NCBI GenBank assembly: GCA_950295325.1
Contig: OX485804.1
Span: 50,456,429 to 50,520,428, forward strand
Source: Polytrichum commune
Lineage: Eukaryota; Streptophyta; Polytrichopsida; Polytrichales; Polytrichaceae
Length of the DNA: 64,000 bases
Reading direction: 5' to 3'
In this document: positions 43,328 to 54,999 of the stretch, piece by piece
Position numbering within the stretch: the stretch's first letter is position 1
Layout of the letters: the number at the start of each line of letters is the position of its first letter
The notes under the pieces: model-generated
Seen by the model: only the letters and a program-made list of their open reading frames with translations
Told to the model about the DNA's origin: nothing
Database searches by the model: none
Made by a program: the position numbers and the translations under genes

Positions 43328-45985
43328 ATGGATAACATTATTGCCAAGGAGAAGATGTTGGCCACTCCAGCCAACCACAAGGTGTGGAGAAAGACAATTC
43401 AAAATGTCTTTGAAAAGGAGGATCTATGGGATTGCTTGGTGCCGGTAGAAGATGAAGATGGTGACATTGAAGAAGAGTCACAGCCACCCACTCGGCAAGA
43501 AATTGTAGCTGCCAGAAAGCGAAGGGTCAGAGCCATTGGGCTCTTGAATCTTACGTTGTGTGAAGGTCCACAAGACGTCACCGAAGGAATCACGGACCCA
43601 CGTGAGGCATGGTTGAAACTAAATGCTCTCTACAACACTCAGACCATCGCCGATATCATGACACTGAGAAACAAATGGCATGACTGTAGAATGACTGATG
43701 ACATGGATGTTCCCGCATTCATGCAAGTTGTTTACGGTCTTCTAAGAGATTTGAGGTCAGCAGATCAAGTTATGGATGATCCCACAGTGGTTCACAAGAT
43801 TTTAACTCATCTTCCTAACCGGTTTGAGCATTTTGTCCGCCAAGTACAATTTGAGAGAACACTTCCAACACTGGATGAACTGTTCAATCGACTTCATCTT
43901 GAAGAGAGTAACCTCAAGCTGCGTCATGGCAACAACCATGAAGAGGCGTTGGTGATGCGTATTCGAAATGTCATCATGAACCGAGGACGTGGAGGCCCAC
44001 CTCGTTTCACCAGAGGACAAACTTCGCGTGAACATTTCATCTGTCACCGTTGCGGAAAACCAGGACATACTGCAAGAGTGTGTCGAGCACCAGCTCCACT
44101 TCCAAGCAACTTTGTGAAGCCGGCGAAGTATCCCAACCAAACAACGTACCCGAACCAAGCAGCGTACGACGCCCACTACACTTACCTCAGAGAAGATTCC
44201 ACTGGTGAGCCAGACTCGCTCTCTGAAGTTACGGAAGATGGAATTGAAACAACTTTGGCAGCTCTTTCACTAGAGAACGTCTCTGAGAATCCCAAGGGTT
44301 TCATAGTAGACTCAGGAGCTTCTCGGCACTTTGCTAGTGATCCCACTATGTTCTCGAAGCTAGAACAGAATAGCTCTAGCAGAACCGTAAAATCAGCCTC
44401 GGGGTTTGATCATGTAATTCGAGGCCAAGGAGAGATTGACATTGCCCAATCCTCAGGAGAAGTTAACGCGATTAAGGGTGTTAAGCATGTTCTGGGTCTG
44501 AGTAAGAACTTGCTATCTGTGGGTCAGAGTACTGATTGTCATAATTTGGTTATATTCTCAAAAACTAGATGTTTAGTTATCACCAACAGTTCACCTTTCA
44601 CCAAGGTAGTTGTTGGTGTACGTGACATACATAACGGTCTCTACAGACTCACTAGCCTGCACTCAAATCTAGAGGCTCATCTCCTTGAACCACCCAAACA
44701 TGTAGAAGCCCATCCACTTTTCACTCCCGAACTTTTGTTTGATCAACTTCTAGAGACTCATGTAGCACAAAATTTGCCTATCTCTCAACCACCAATCTCA
44801 ATAGATAACAAGCATACTAAAATTACTGAGGCCCAAAACGAACAAATCCGCCTTTGGCTCGCAAGAATGGGACATATTAGTTTTGCCAATTTATCCCTTC
44901 TCGGTAGAATGTGCATAGGAATGCCAACATTACCTGAGTCCACCGAAGTATGCCACCCATGTCAGTTGGGAAAGCAAACGAGAGAAAGAATTCCAAAAGC
45001 TGCTGAAAATAGAGTTTCAAAAATTCTCGAAGTTATCCACTCTGATTTGTGCGGACCTCTCCCAGTTCAATCCTTGGGAAAGGCAAAGTATTTCCTAACT
45101 TTTACAGTTGACAAGTCTCGTAAAACTTGGATCTACTTTCTTCAAACAAAGAATCAGACCTTTGAAAAATTCAAACATTGTAACAGTCAGGTTGAAAATC
45201 AGACCAACAAGAAGATTAGGACGATTAGGATTGATCGTGGAGGTGAATACACTTCTAAGGCTTTCGAAGAATTCTGTAACAGTACTGGAATTCATCGCCA
45301 GCTTACCACTGCACATACACCCCAACAAAATGGGGTTTCGGAAAGAAAAAATAGGACTATTCTAGAACGCACCAGAAGCATGATGATAGCTGGAGGGGTT
45401 GAGGATTTCTTATGGGCTGAGGCTGCAAAAACTGCAGTGTATCTCATCAACAGATCCCCCACAAGATCAAACTTTGGGCTTACACCTGATGAAGTTTTCT
45501 ATGGGGTAAAACCTAATCTCCAACATCTCAGAATCTTCGGGTGTCAAGTCTATGTCCATGTTCTGGAATCACAACGAAACAAACTTCAACCGAGAGCGAT
45601 TGAAGGACGTTTTGTAGGCTATGATGATTCATCAAAAGCTTTTAGGGTCTATATGCCGCCTTCAAATAAAGTTATTGTCACCAGAGATGTAGTATTCAAC
45701 GAATCCCTGAGACAGAATCAAGGTGAAAACTTTGTTTCATCACAGGACATTTCAATTGTTCAGACTTCACCTTTACCCACCTTCGAACCAAAGTTGTCCA
45801 ACGAGGTCTCATCAAATCAAATCACTCCATCTACTCAAATTTGTCAACCAAATTCTCCAAGTGTGTCTGTTTTATTATCACCTGTTCAAACCCCAGTAAA
45901 TTCTTCTCAATCATCCCAAACTCTTGGTCGTTCACCAATTTCATTTCCTTCATCTCCCTCTGATCCATACAGTCTACTTCTCTGA
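43328..45985 (+). CDS. C1 gag-protease-integrase polyprotein (885 aa)
   Basis: It begins MDNIIAKEKMLATPANHKVW. Domains in order: copia gag (about 20-200; WLKLNALYNTQTIADIMTLR), zinc knuckle CHRCGKPGHTARVC (about 238-251), aspartic protease with VDSGASRHFASD (about 326), integrase HHCC region (GHISFANL ... CHPCQLGKQTRE, about 517-556), and integrase core with Asp in VIHSDLCGP, Asp in RIDRGGEY, and Glu in NGVSERKNRT, followed by an IFGCQVYVHV segment and a Ser/Pro linker. The TGA at 45983-45985 comes before RT; normal copia elements continue in one frame, so this is a defect. The frame is otherwise long and clean, so the element is not ancient. Confidence 0.93.
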   Translation: MDNIIAKEKMLATPANHKVWRKTIQNVFEKEDLWDCLVPVEDEDGDIEEESQPPTRQEIVAARKRRVRAIGLLNLTLCEGPQDVTEGITDPREAWLKLNALYNTQTIADIMTLRNKWHDCRMTDDMDVPAFMQVVYGLLRDLRSADQVMDDPTVVHKILTHLPNRFEHFVRQVQFERTLPTLDELFNRLHLEESNLKLRHGNNHEEALVMRIRNVIMNRGRGGPPRFTRGQTSREHFICHRCGKPGHTARVCRAPAPLPSNFVKPAKYPNQTTYPNQAAYDAHYTYLREDSTGEPDSLSEVTEDGIETTLAALSLENVSENPKGFIVDSGASRHFASDPTMFSKLEQNSSSRTVKSASGFDHVIRGQGEIDIAQSSGEVNAIKGVKHVLGLSKNLLSVGQSTDCHNLVIFSKTRCLVITNSSPFTKVVVGVRDIHNGLYRLTSLHSNLEAHLLEPPKHVEAHPLFTPELLFDQLLETHVAQNLPISQPPISIDNKHTKITEAQNEQIRLWLARMGHISFANLSLLGRMCIGMPTLPESTEVCHPCQLGKQTRERIPKAAENRVSKILEVIHSDLCGPLPVQSLGKAKYFLTFTVDKSRKTWIYFLQTKNQTFEKFKHCNSQVENQTNKKIRTIRIDRGGEYTSKAFEEFCNSTGIHRQLTTAHTPQQNGVSERKNRTILERTRSMMIAGGVEDFLWAEAAKTAVYLINRSPTRSNFGLTPDEVFYGVKPNLQHLRIFGCQVYVHVLESQRNKLQPRAIEGRFVGYDDSSKAFRVYMPPSNKVIVTRDVVFNESLRQNQGENFVSSQDISIVQTSPLPTFEPKLSNEVSSNQITPSTQICQPNSPSVSVLLSPVQTPVNSSQSSQTLGRSPISFPSSPSDPYSLLL

Positions 45986-46007
45986 CAATTCAGTATAAAG
46001 TTATCCA

Positions 46008-46800
46008 GTACTTAACATCTCCAGTCCAGATAGAACTCATGATCTCGATCATTGGCCAACTGATGATGTTGTAAATGATATCTCCACGTCCCAGTCATCT
46101 GATCTCCAATGGGACCTTCCAAAAGAAAATGATCCAAATCAATATGGTTTTCAAGTTGAGCACAAATCTTTGTCAAAACGCAAAACCAGTCTTCAGGTAT
46201 GGTGGCAAGATTATTTTGTGGGTATTATGTCACTTCCTCAAGAGCCCAAGACATTTAGTGAAGCTGTCATTGATCCCAAGTGGGTAGAAGCCATGCAAGA
46301 GGAGATGGCTTCCATACATAAGAATCACACCTGGGATTTGGTCGAGCTTCCCTCTGGCAAATCTGTTGTATCAAACAAGTGGGTCTATACAATCAAGTGC
46401 AAAGCAGACGGCACCCCACAACAATACAAGGCAAGACTTGTTGCGAGAGGCTACAAACAACAACATGGGATTGACTATGAGGAGACTTTTGCTCCTGTTG
46501 CAAAGTGGGGTACAATTCGAACCTTAGTGGCTTTAGTTGCTTTCCAGGGATGGAAATTATTCCATATGGACGTTATAACAGCATTCTTAAATGGAGACTT
46601 GGAGGGAGAGGTGTACATTTCTCAACCTCAGGGTTTTGTGCTTCCAGGTCAAGAACATCTCGTTTGTAGTTTGCGAAAGGCTTTGTATGGTCTTAAGCAA
46701 GTGCCTCGTGCATGGTATGCTAAAATTGACACATATCTCAAAAATCAGGGCTTCACCAAAGCAGTTGCGGACTCTAATTTTTACGTTATTACTCATAAAG
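46008..46800 (+). pseudogene. C1 reverse transcriptase, 5' part, out of frame
   Basis: In the frame of 46170 it reads a linker (SPDRTHDLDHW...) then RVT_2 landmarks: WVEAMQEEMASIHKNHTWDL, KWVYTIKCKADGT, YKARLVARGYKQ, the catalytic Asp segment FHMDVITAFLNGDLEGEVYI and YGLKQVPRAWY. It is lost after SNFYVITH, before YVDD, and sequence beyond 46800 is unrelated AT-rich DNA. A one-base shift relative to gag-integrase separates the two frames. Confidence 0.9.
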
Positions 46801-49079
46801 TATGCCCAAAAAATTTAGTATCTAAATTTTTGCAATACCTTCATCAATTCATTTTTCAAACTACATTAATCTAAAAATATATCCTAGAGCATGCTCAATA
46901 CTTGGAATATGGTGGCATGTTTTTTTAAAGAAATAAATGTTGAAATGATGTCGAATCTAATGACTATGTTAAGAAACATTTCCAAACTCTCATGCCAAAC
47001 TTGCGGTTGTCGACTTTAAGAGTAAGTACAACATTCATTAGGTTGATTGCACTTTGTGTAGACTTCCCACTCATACCATTACAAACAAAGATGTCACTAT
47101 TTATGCCAAAATACCACAATTATAGGATACTAGTGGGTGCGTCTCCAAATATTTTGCCTCCCTCACTGCTCACAAGTTATCGCTCATTGCTCATAATTCA
47201 CCGCTCACATGATAACAATCCCCCCCAGCCAACTATCGTTGTCAAGTAAACTAGCTTGGCACTGACCCAATGACGTACCCTGTTAGACCACCAATATGTC
47301 TAGATCACCTCCATTGTAAAACAATTTTAATTTAAAGTTTGTCATTCTACTTTTTTTGTTCATGTCTTAGACTAATGCAACTTATTAATATTCTCATATT
47401 TACATCTAAGAGTGCGGTTTCCGCAAGAATTTTAGCATTTAATTCAGTCTCAAAAGTCAAAAATTCAACTATTGGGTGCAAGCATGATAAAATGGACCAA
47501 GAAAATGCTCCGGTCAATGTAAATTTGGAAGTGCCATTAGAAAGTGACCATTATTAAATATAAGTGTGATTTTCCTATGAATGTAGAAATGTTGCTCTTA
47601 TAGAACACTAGTATAGGAATCAAGTGAGTGAAAGAAAAGTGAAGAAAACATGTGTTTTAGAATATCTATATGCCATTTTTCAACACCTACACAAACATGT
47701 CAGGATTTCCAAGTGGTTGAAAATGACGTATAAGTAGTCTCATAATAACAAATTAAATTAGAGTTTTAATATGATGACCTAGAACATACTTATATGCACA
47801 TATTTGTTGGGAAAAAATCAACAAAACCATTCATTTCAATGTTTAGAAACACTTGTGTAGAACACAAATTTGGCAACTTTACTTATGATTACTAATTGAA
47901 GGGTACGTTAAGTATTTTTATTCTTTCTTTTTGGAATATTTATAGTATCATATACACAGAGATCATGATAAATTCATTTCAAATATATTGCAAATTTTTT
48001 AGAAACATTACATAATCAAAATTTGATGTTTTTTCGAACAAAGTGCTTGATCCACCAGTTCATAACATTAAGTAGCAATTATGCTAGGAGGGTATCTTTT
48101 GAGTACCCACAAATTTACCTCAACAGGAAGGGAAAAGCTTACAAAGCAAGGGTGAATGAATGAATAATTAATCAAATATAGAAGCTTCAAATAGGTATCA
48201 AAGAGGCTTCCAATGTGGGTGTCAGGAGACTTTTCCAAAATGTGCAACTACCTTTTGACCTCACCAATTTTCCTATTGCTTTATAGCTATTTAGATTTGT
48301 TTAGATCGTAATTTAGCCTACATTTGAACATTTACCACTACTTGGCATTAGTTTTGTCCTAGATACTGACATAATTAAGTCTAAGCATTGAAAGTAACTA
48401 CACAAATAAATTTAAAATAGCCTAAGTAAAATTCAAACTTAGTGCTACCTTTGCTCTTGAAAAAACATCAAACCGGCACTCACTGGTTTGATGCTCTTTC
48501 AAGAAGGTCAATCCGGGCTTGCTACTTAATGTAATGTCTAATGCAAGGAGCATTAGGAATGCAAGTGAAATTAACAAGGGAATCATGAAAAATATCCAAC
48601 TTTTTATCATCATTGATTGTGAAGCTTGACACGATCATTAAATTAATGATCTTAGGATCCTTTCAATTTTGGAATCATTGAGTCTAGAAAGCATATCAAG
48701 TGGGCTTATAATAAATCTATGGATACTTTATGTGGCATAGAGTGGAATAAAGGTCCATGTTCCATGTGGTTGACTTCCTGTTTCCCCATGTTCGCTCCCA
48801 CGTTCCCGTGATATCAACAAGTGTTGAATCTTACAACAAATAAGTGCAAGGATCAAAGATTGTCCACTTTTATGTCCTTGCCCCCTACTCAAGTTCCAAT
48901 TTAAGGTTTTAATTGCAATTTTTCATTTGAAGTTCCCAAACTTCTTTATTGCCATGAGTGTGCATAGAAAGATGTGATTTGTAAGTGAAGTATTTCTTGC
49001 AAATAGTTGAGGTTGACACCCCTACAATAACTCACAAGGAATTGATATGCAAAGACAACATTTGGACAGGACATGCTAG
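46801..49079. other. AT-rich non-coding region
   Basis: No supported gene. Short frames (46992-47249, 47339-47557, minus 48613-48422) show no domain. Confidence 0.45.
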
Positions 49080-49448
49080 CTACACTAATAGTCCTAATAA
49101 CGTGAGCCGCAGTAATTTTTGCGAACCTACGCTAATTCTCATAACAAAATTAATGTGAGCTAGAGTAATTTTCAACCCACACTAAATTTCGAGTAGAAAG
49201 TTAGCTTGGGCCACATTGATTGTTTTCTAGAAAGTTAATGTGGGTGATTAGTCTATTATACACTTGTGCTACATTTTTCTTATAATTGATATTCAATGTG
49301 TTTGGTTGGAAGTGTACACGAAAACTTAGGGGAAGACCCGGGGTCTTGAACCCTTATTAATTCCACTTGGACTAGAAAATTAGCGTGGACCACACTAATT
49401 ATTTTCATGCTAATTTCTCACCCACACTAATAGGATCATTTAGTGTAG
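49080..49448. mobile_element. MITE related to M2, about 369 bp
   Basis: Ends CTACACTAATAGTCC and the complement of CTACACTAAATGATCC. Inside, CCACACTAAT and its complement recur several times (about 49120-49430), as in the MITE at 41684-41959. The TSD is not clear, so borders are approximate. Confidence 0.55.
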
Positions 49449-50337
49449 TTGAGCACTAGGTTAGAGTATAATAATTTTGCATAGCAAGTCATGTATGGGA
49501 TTTGCCATGTGAACCCACGTAACCTAGCATGCATGCTCCACCCCCAATTCCTTTTGGCTCTAATATCCCTAGAATACCATAATTACAATAGCATATTAGG
49601 GTGTTCGATGCCCTACCATGGGGAGTAATGGGCAATCTAGGATGTGGAATCATTTCCTCCCAAAAGCACTTAAGATAGGCTTGTACACATTGTGCAATTT
49701 TTCAAGGAAGGATTAGGTGTTGGATCTGTTTAGCAGGGTAATAACCTCATCATATTCACCTCTTCGTATTCACCTTTGCTTCCAATAAATGAACCCCTTG
49801 GTAATATGCCATGAAAATTTAGTGAAGGAATATCAGACTACAAGGGGTGTCTCACACATCATTGGGAAGAGTTTATGACCAAATCAAGAAAATTGCACCC
49901 TCTCTCCCTCTTATCCCTTCTACCTTCCTCTCCTCCATGTAATTCTCTCTTCTGTCTCCCTTCCTTCTTACCTTATACATTCCTTGGGTCTTCCTTTGCC
50001 CTTACATGCATTGCGTTGAGATGTAAGATCCAAGATCATGTGCCTGAGTGTTCGAAGAAAAAGCAAAGGCATGGATGTAGCGTGGAAATAACTAAATAAA
50101 ATAAAGGACATGCAACTACTAGTTGACAAGCTCGAATTCTACATTGATGGCCTTGATTATCCAAAGCACTTTCAATGATCGTGGATGTCCAAGGATCACA
50201 CATATGATTTCCAAAGAATGACAAAGAATGCTAGCTTTACATTTGGTGTTGGTGTTAATACACGTGCGGTCTACAGTTAGAATTGCGCAAGACAAATAGA
50301 ATTGGTGACACTAAATACAATGCTTAGTGTAGTTCCT
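49449..50337. other. No gene seen
   Basis: A 74-aa frame at 49875-50099 is Ser/Leu-rich with no domain. This stretch lies downstream of the membrane-protein gene and may hold its 3' UTR. Confidence 0.4.
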
Positions 50338-51612
50338 CTATGCCGAAGTTTGTGAACCGGGAGGCAGGAGTTCAATGTCAGAGTTTTCCCTTTGTAGATG
50401 TCGACTTCCCTCGCTGGTTTCACCAGGCTCGATGGGAGTAAAATCTTGTCGCTTGCTGTACAATCGATAGTCTTTGTCAGAGATTTCTTCCTCCAATCTG
50501 TGTCCTGCTTTTGCAAGGCTGTAGACTTCACTCAACGAGAGAAAATGGCGCTTCACATCATCATCCGTCAAAATACAGGCAGATTGTGCTTTCAATCGAA
50601 GGTACTTCCGAATCTCGCCAACTACTCTCCGGTCCGTCTCCCTTTCTTTCAGCTTCTCGAACCCGAGCTTGTCCTTGCTGTAAGCGAACACCGTATTACC
50701 AACGACATCATAACTGAATTTGTACACGGAATCCGAAGTGCTCCACGTGAAGCTCTCCAAATAGGGTTCTTCCACACTGCCAGTCTCAGGATCCTCTGAA
50801 CCCTCCAACGGAGGAGGGACATAGACCATATTGTAAAACTTCTCGCCCTTGATCAGATGGTAAGGCTCATTCTTAAACGGATTGAAGAAACTGAAAAACC
50901 CGTATCGCTCGAATGCCTCATACAGCCAGTAAAACCTCTCGCTGTTGGACAGCCGGAACGAAACTGGCTCCACCAGTGTCGTCCTCATCAACGCTCGAGC
51001 CAGGAAGATGAAGAGTGTGATGGCCGCGCACACCACGGAAAACTGAAAGTAAAATGTATGGCTAAGTTGGCACCGCTGCACTTCCACGCTCGCACATGCG
51101 GTGTAGCCCATGGCACTGGCCTCAACCCCCCGCAAGGAGGCCGATCCGGGGGACACCGTTAACTGGAACGAGTGCCCATTGATTCCTATCGAAATGGGGT
51201 TGCAATCCATGTCAAGTACGTATTTGTAGTAGACTCGACTCTGGGTTACATTCTGGGTGCATCTGATGGAATACCCAGCTGAGTTGACGCCACACTCATT
51301 CTGCATCTGAACCCCCTGCTTAACTTCGCAAAATGCTGTAATTTCCGGCGGGGGGGAGCCCGTCAAGTTGAAGAAGTAGCACGGGCCGTCGTGGATGCTG
51401 TAGAAGTGGTTGTTTTCGTAGCCCGAGATGGCGAAGGAGGAGATGTCGGAATCAATCACGGTGGTCGTTACCGACACTAGCGAGAAACAAAACAATCCGT
51501 TCAGGAGCTGCAAGCCATTGAGGGTAGTGGAAAAGGTACCCGCGAGCGCCAACACAAGTTTCAACAAGCCCCAGCCCATCACCCCTCGCACCGCCTTGTA
51601 AAAGTTGCCCAT
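50338..51612 (-). CDS. Two-TM membrane protein of unknown family, 424 aa
   Basis: I choose the ATG at 51612-51610 (MGNFYKAVRGVMGWG) because the paralogous fragments at 41100 and 41400 align from there; the open frame extends 37 codons upstream. Visible features: hydrophobic segment about 14-50, a loop of about 135 residues with seven Cys (78, 95, 107, 118, 137, 173, 181) and two N-glycosylation sites (NLT 82, NVT 121), a second hydrophobic span 186-209 (FYFQFSVVCAAITLFIFLA), then about 215 polar residues with acidic and Ser/Pro-rich ends. This suggests a lumenal or extracellular Cys-rich domain and a cytosolic tail. I do not recognise the family. The single uninterrupted exon and two decayed copies 9 kb away point to a small gene family. 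Expression unknown. Confidence 0.72.
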   Translation of the reverse strand: MGNFYKAVRGVMGWGLLKLVLALAGTFSTTLNGLQLLNGLFCFSLVSVTTTVIDSDISSFAISGYENNHFYSIHDGPCYFFNLTGSPPPEITAFCEVKQGVQMQNECGVNSAGYSIRCTQNVTQSRVYYKYVLDMDCNPISIGINGHSFQLTVSPGSASLRGVEASAMGYTACASVEVQRCQLSHTFYFQFSVVCAAITLFIFLARALMRTTLVEPVSFRLSNSERFYWLYEAFERYGFFSFFNPFKNEPYHLIKGEKFYNMVYVPPPLEGSEDPETGSVEEPYLESFTWSTSDSVYKFSYDVVGNTVFAYSKDKLGFEKLKERETDRRVVGEIRKYLRLKAQSACILTDDDVKRHFLSLSEVYSLAKAGHRLEEEISDKDYRLYSKRQDFTPIEPGETSEGSRHLQRENSDIELLPPGSQTSA

Positions 51613-51983
51613 TGTTTGAATCTGCGGATCGCAAAATATATGCCACAAACAAAAAGTAACAGCTCCGCTCCTAAATGACAACCGCCAACCGAACTCTTCA
51701 CGATGAGGCACGGAGGAGACCACGCAACACCAAGCTGCTGTTGATAGAAGCGAGCTTCACTACACCGTTTAACGTAATAGTGGGATCCCCGGACAAGTTC
51801 AAGGTACAATCACATCTCCGTAGTATCACACCCGTGGCAACCAAAGTGCACGTGATATTACGTAGTTCTTTAGTGTTAACGTGGATGCATGGATGCATGA
51901 TAATAGAGAATCAGTGTAGCATGTGGCAGTATGGAATAACACAAAGTGCAACATTGTAATGTTGAAATTAATGATTTCATACA

Positions 51984-52358
51984 TTGGACATGAATAATCT
52001 CCCAAAGCAGCACACATACGCAAAGCTTATGATACGTTGGGGCATATTATGTAATGATCGGTTAGTCCAAGAAGTCAATAAACACTTTGTACAAGACCTT
52101 GGTACAAGATCCCAACATGGAACATATCGGGAAGATTATGAAGAGGGCAACGGAGAGAATGATACAATTGTGGATCTACAAAACTTTGGAGATGATGAAA
52201 ATTGGATAGGTTCCCTGGTGGGTGGACAACCGAATATTCTCGATTTTGGGTTAAGTGAAGATGTAGAAGCTTTGGATTTAGGAGGGAGGTATTTGGGTAG
52301 CCAAGGCAATCAATGTGGGCTTACTGAAGATGATGAAGAAGAATATGAACTTGCATGA
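51984..52358 (+). CDS. Hypothetical acidic ORF, 124 aa; perhaps a hAT transposase tail
   Basis: It starts at ATG (MDMNNLPKQHTYAKLM). The segment VDLQNFGDDENWI and the acidic end loosely resemble the tail after the dimerisation domain in plant hAT transposases. This is a weak similarity from memory. No TIR or TSD found around it. Confidence 0.3.
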   Translation: MDMNNLPKQHTYAKLMIRWGILCNDRLVQEVNKHFVQDLGTRSQHGTYREDYEEGNGENDTIVDLQNFGDDENWIGSLVGGQPNILDFGLSEDVEALDLGGRYLGSQGNQCGLTEDDEEEYELA

Positions 52359-53988
52359 TGATTTTTGGGCGACAAGAGTTATGCAGTGGACTCCTGGTGT
52401 GTATGAGTCTGCATAAGTGAACCTTTTTGAGAATTTGGAATCTACTCTTTTTTTGCCTTCAAGAGAAACACTTTGTAGATTTCAATTTTAGTAGAAAATT
52501 GCATTTGTTTAAATGGTGAAAGGGAATTTGCTAGCATTGCTAATTTATGTCATGTGTGGACCAGAATGAAGTGATGATATTGAAATCTCTACAAAAATTA
52601 GACATTAAAGACAAGAAGCTCAGGGTGCAATAGTTATGATTTAAGAGAGAAGAGAAGCACTTTACCTCAATTTGATCCATTTAGAGGAAGCTATGGAATA
52701 TTCCTCAAAGATATCAACATGTCATCATGAAAGATGTTGACATCTAAAGCAAAGAAACAATGAAAGATGTCAACATGTAACCGCTTGGTCTTGGAAACAT
52801 TAGGATCTTGACCAATTATGCCCAAAATCCTCCCAAGACACTCACAACCGTGTATTCATAATGGTGAAAACTTTGATTCATAAACCCCCCCCCCCCTATA
52901 ATGAGCCTATAATCTGGCACCACATCAACTCTTGGGCAAAAAAAATCCATTCTTTTTACATATTGATTAATGATTATGAGGGCCATATATTCTACACATT
53001 TGAGCTCACCAAAAAATTGTCTCAAGAAAAATACATGGAAAAGATTTATCAATATAAAGGGACATCAACCAATGCAAACAAGATTGCAATTCACCTCATT
53101 TGCCCTTTCAAAAGTCAAAGAGATGGCATTGCAAAGGTTAGCAAATTCCTCTCCTTGTTGATCTGAAGACAACCAACACATCCAATTCCCAACTGGACGA
53201 AACCCCAAGCATCTGATGAAGAATTCCATTGTTTGCTAAGAAAATATTTACAATAATCAAAAAATTGGTGTACGAAAATGAAACTTGAAATCACCACTAT
53301 CATCCAATGCATTAAAGATCTTGCCATAGTAACAATTTTGTGGTGCTTGATCTCAAATTTAAAACAACTTAGCCTTCTAAGAATATGTAAAAAGAAAAAT
53401 TAATAGGGCTTGCATTTGAGATTAGTAAGGCGTGATCATCACAGTGAGTATTGCACACACTTGTACATATGCAACTTCTTAAAGAGCTTACCACATTGAT
53501 GGATTGAATTGTTGAGAGATGTGCAACACATGTGAGAGGGAGAAGACTAGGGTTAAAGATTAGGGTTTAGGGTTTAGAACAAATCCTCACATAGGAAATT
53601 TGCAATATCCTAACATATGATCTACCTTCACATGTCAACCTCCCACTTAGCCTTCCCATGCAATGCGGCAGATTCATGCACCAAGAATTCAACAAGTGGC
53701 ATAAAAAGAAGAAGAAGACACTCCATATATTGGCACGTGGCACAATGCGAGGGTACGTATGGTTTGACTTCTTTGGCAATTTGCATTAATGGCAACCATG
53801 TGATGCAAGGGAGAGAAATGTGACAATAAGGAGGGGGACTTTAACTAAGAACAACCTTTCCCTAGGGTTTTAGGATATTAGAGAGTGAGTGACATTACGG
53901 AGGTTGTTATCATAAAATTTAGGGTGTATCTTGAACAATCACATCAAATGTTGGCATTTGAATAAGTTTAGTCTAAATTTGGGCCTTG
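52359..53988. other. No gene seen; short telomere-like run
   Basis: AT-rich. A poly-C run is at about 52887-52898. TTAGGGTTTAGGGTTTAG at about 53560-53577 resembles the plant telomere repeat but has fewer than three units, which is common by chance or as an interstitial scrap. Confidence 0.45.
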
Positions 53989-54303
53989 GATGGGTCCGGT
54001 TGCACTTCCTCCAATAAAATAAAATTGATTTTAAGGTCTGGGAAGTGAAAAGGCCAATGAGAGCCAACCTTGCCACCCTCTCACTCATGCGGGACCACTC
54101 CCTCCTAGCCACAACTTGGAATCGATGATTTCTATGACACATAGGTTGTTCCAATGCATATAAGTTTAGGCATAGTTAATCATTAGGTGTCTAGTCGTTA
54201 AGAGCCTAGTCATTCAAATGTAACTGACATTACTATTATTGGGGGTTCTAGCATAGATACTTCCATAGAACATCCGTTGAGTTATTTCCACATTATTATA
54301 CTT

Positions 54304-54559
54304 AAACACTATATTCGTTAATTTGGGACTTTTTCGGCATTTTGAGACAGTTACAAATATAAGAACATGGATAAAATCACACAGATATTGAAGAATGTTA
54401 TAAGATGCAAATACTTTGAAGTGGGTGCTCATATCAAGAACCCAATTAAGAACTCATATCAAGATGGTTTAGGTAGGACGACCCAAACATTAAACCATGT
54501 TGTTGTGGTCCATATATTAATTTGAGACAAGAGAAAGTCTCAAATTAACGAATATAGTG
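54304..54559. mobile_element. MITE M3, 256 bp
   Basis: Inverted repeat arms CACTATATTCGTTAATTTGG (from 54307) and its complement ending at 54559 (about 25 bp, one mismatch). ATACTT flanks both sides (54298-54303 and 54560-54565). Copy A lacks the insert. Superfamily uncertain. Confidence 0.82.
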
Positions 54560-54837
54560 ATACTTGGCAAGGTCACATAATCTTTTGCTCCTACCTACCT
54601 ACCAAAGGAACCAGGTGGGTGGGAAACCAGACAACATACTAGGTGACTTGTTGGGAAACCTGCCATAGACATCGGGACGGGTGGCAAGCCTCACCCAAGC
54701 CCATGATCTCAAGTGAACACACCTCATAAACTGAGTAATGTTGTGTGAAGTGAAAGGTGAGGTGGCACAAGAGAGTGTAACATACAACATCATACTAGTT
54801 CAAGAGCAGAAAGGGGTAGAGAGGAGATTAACAAGTA

Positions 54838-54956
54838 CTCCCTCCATCCCAAAATTATTGTCCTACTCCCCGGAGTTTAATATCCCAAAATGTTAAACGA
54901 TCATTTTGGGATATTAAACTCTGGGGAGTAGGATAATAATTTTGGGACAGAGGGAG
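54838..54956. mobile_element. Stowaway MITE, 119 bp
   Basis: Starts CTCCCTCCATCCCAAAATTA, ends TTTTGGGACAGAGGGAG, TA duplicated on both sides (54836-54837 and 54957-54958). It folds almost end to end into one hairpin. Copy A has the empty TA site (CGAGTATACG). Tc1/mariner-derived; no coding capacity. Confidence 0.97.
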
Positions 54957-54999
54957 TATACAACAAGGGCCTTGAAGCGGAGCCCAAAGCACATCAGAG

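Larger units (their letters stand above)
42315..46800 (+). mobile_element. C1: Ty1/copia element, 3'-truncated
   Basis: 5' LTR, initiator-Met primer site, a long leader with an antisense host-gene-like fragment, gag-protease-integrase frame, a frameshift, then the first part of RT. It stops near 46800, before the YVDD motif; the rest of RT, RNase H and the 3' LTR are missing. It inserted in membrane-protein pseudogene copy 2. Confidence 0.88.

Noticed and set aside
43328..45985. Natural gag/RT frameshift in C1
   Set aside because: Ty1/copia plants use one frame; the shift lies in a poorly conserved linker with no slippery site that I can see, so a simple indel is likelier.
53560..53577. Telomere or interstitial telomere array
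   Set aside because: Fewer than three TTTAGGG units; no array on either side.
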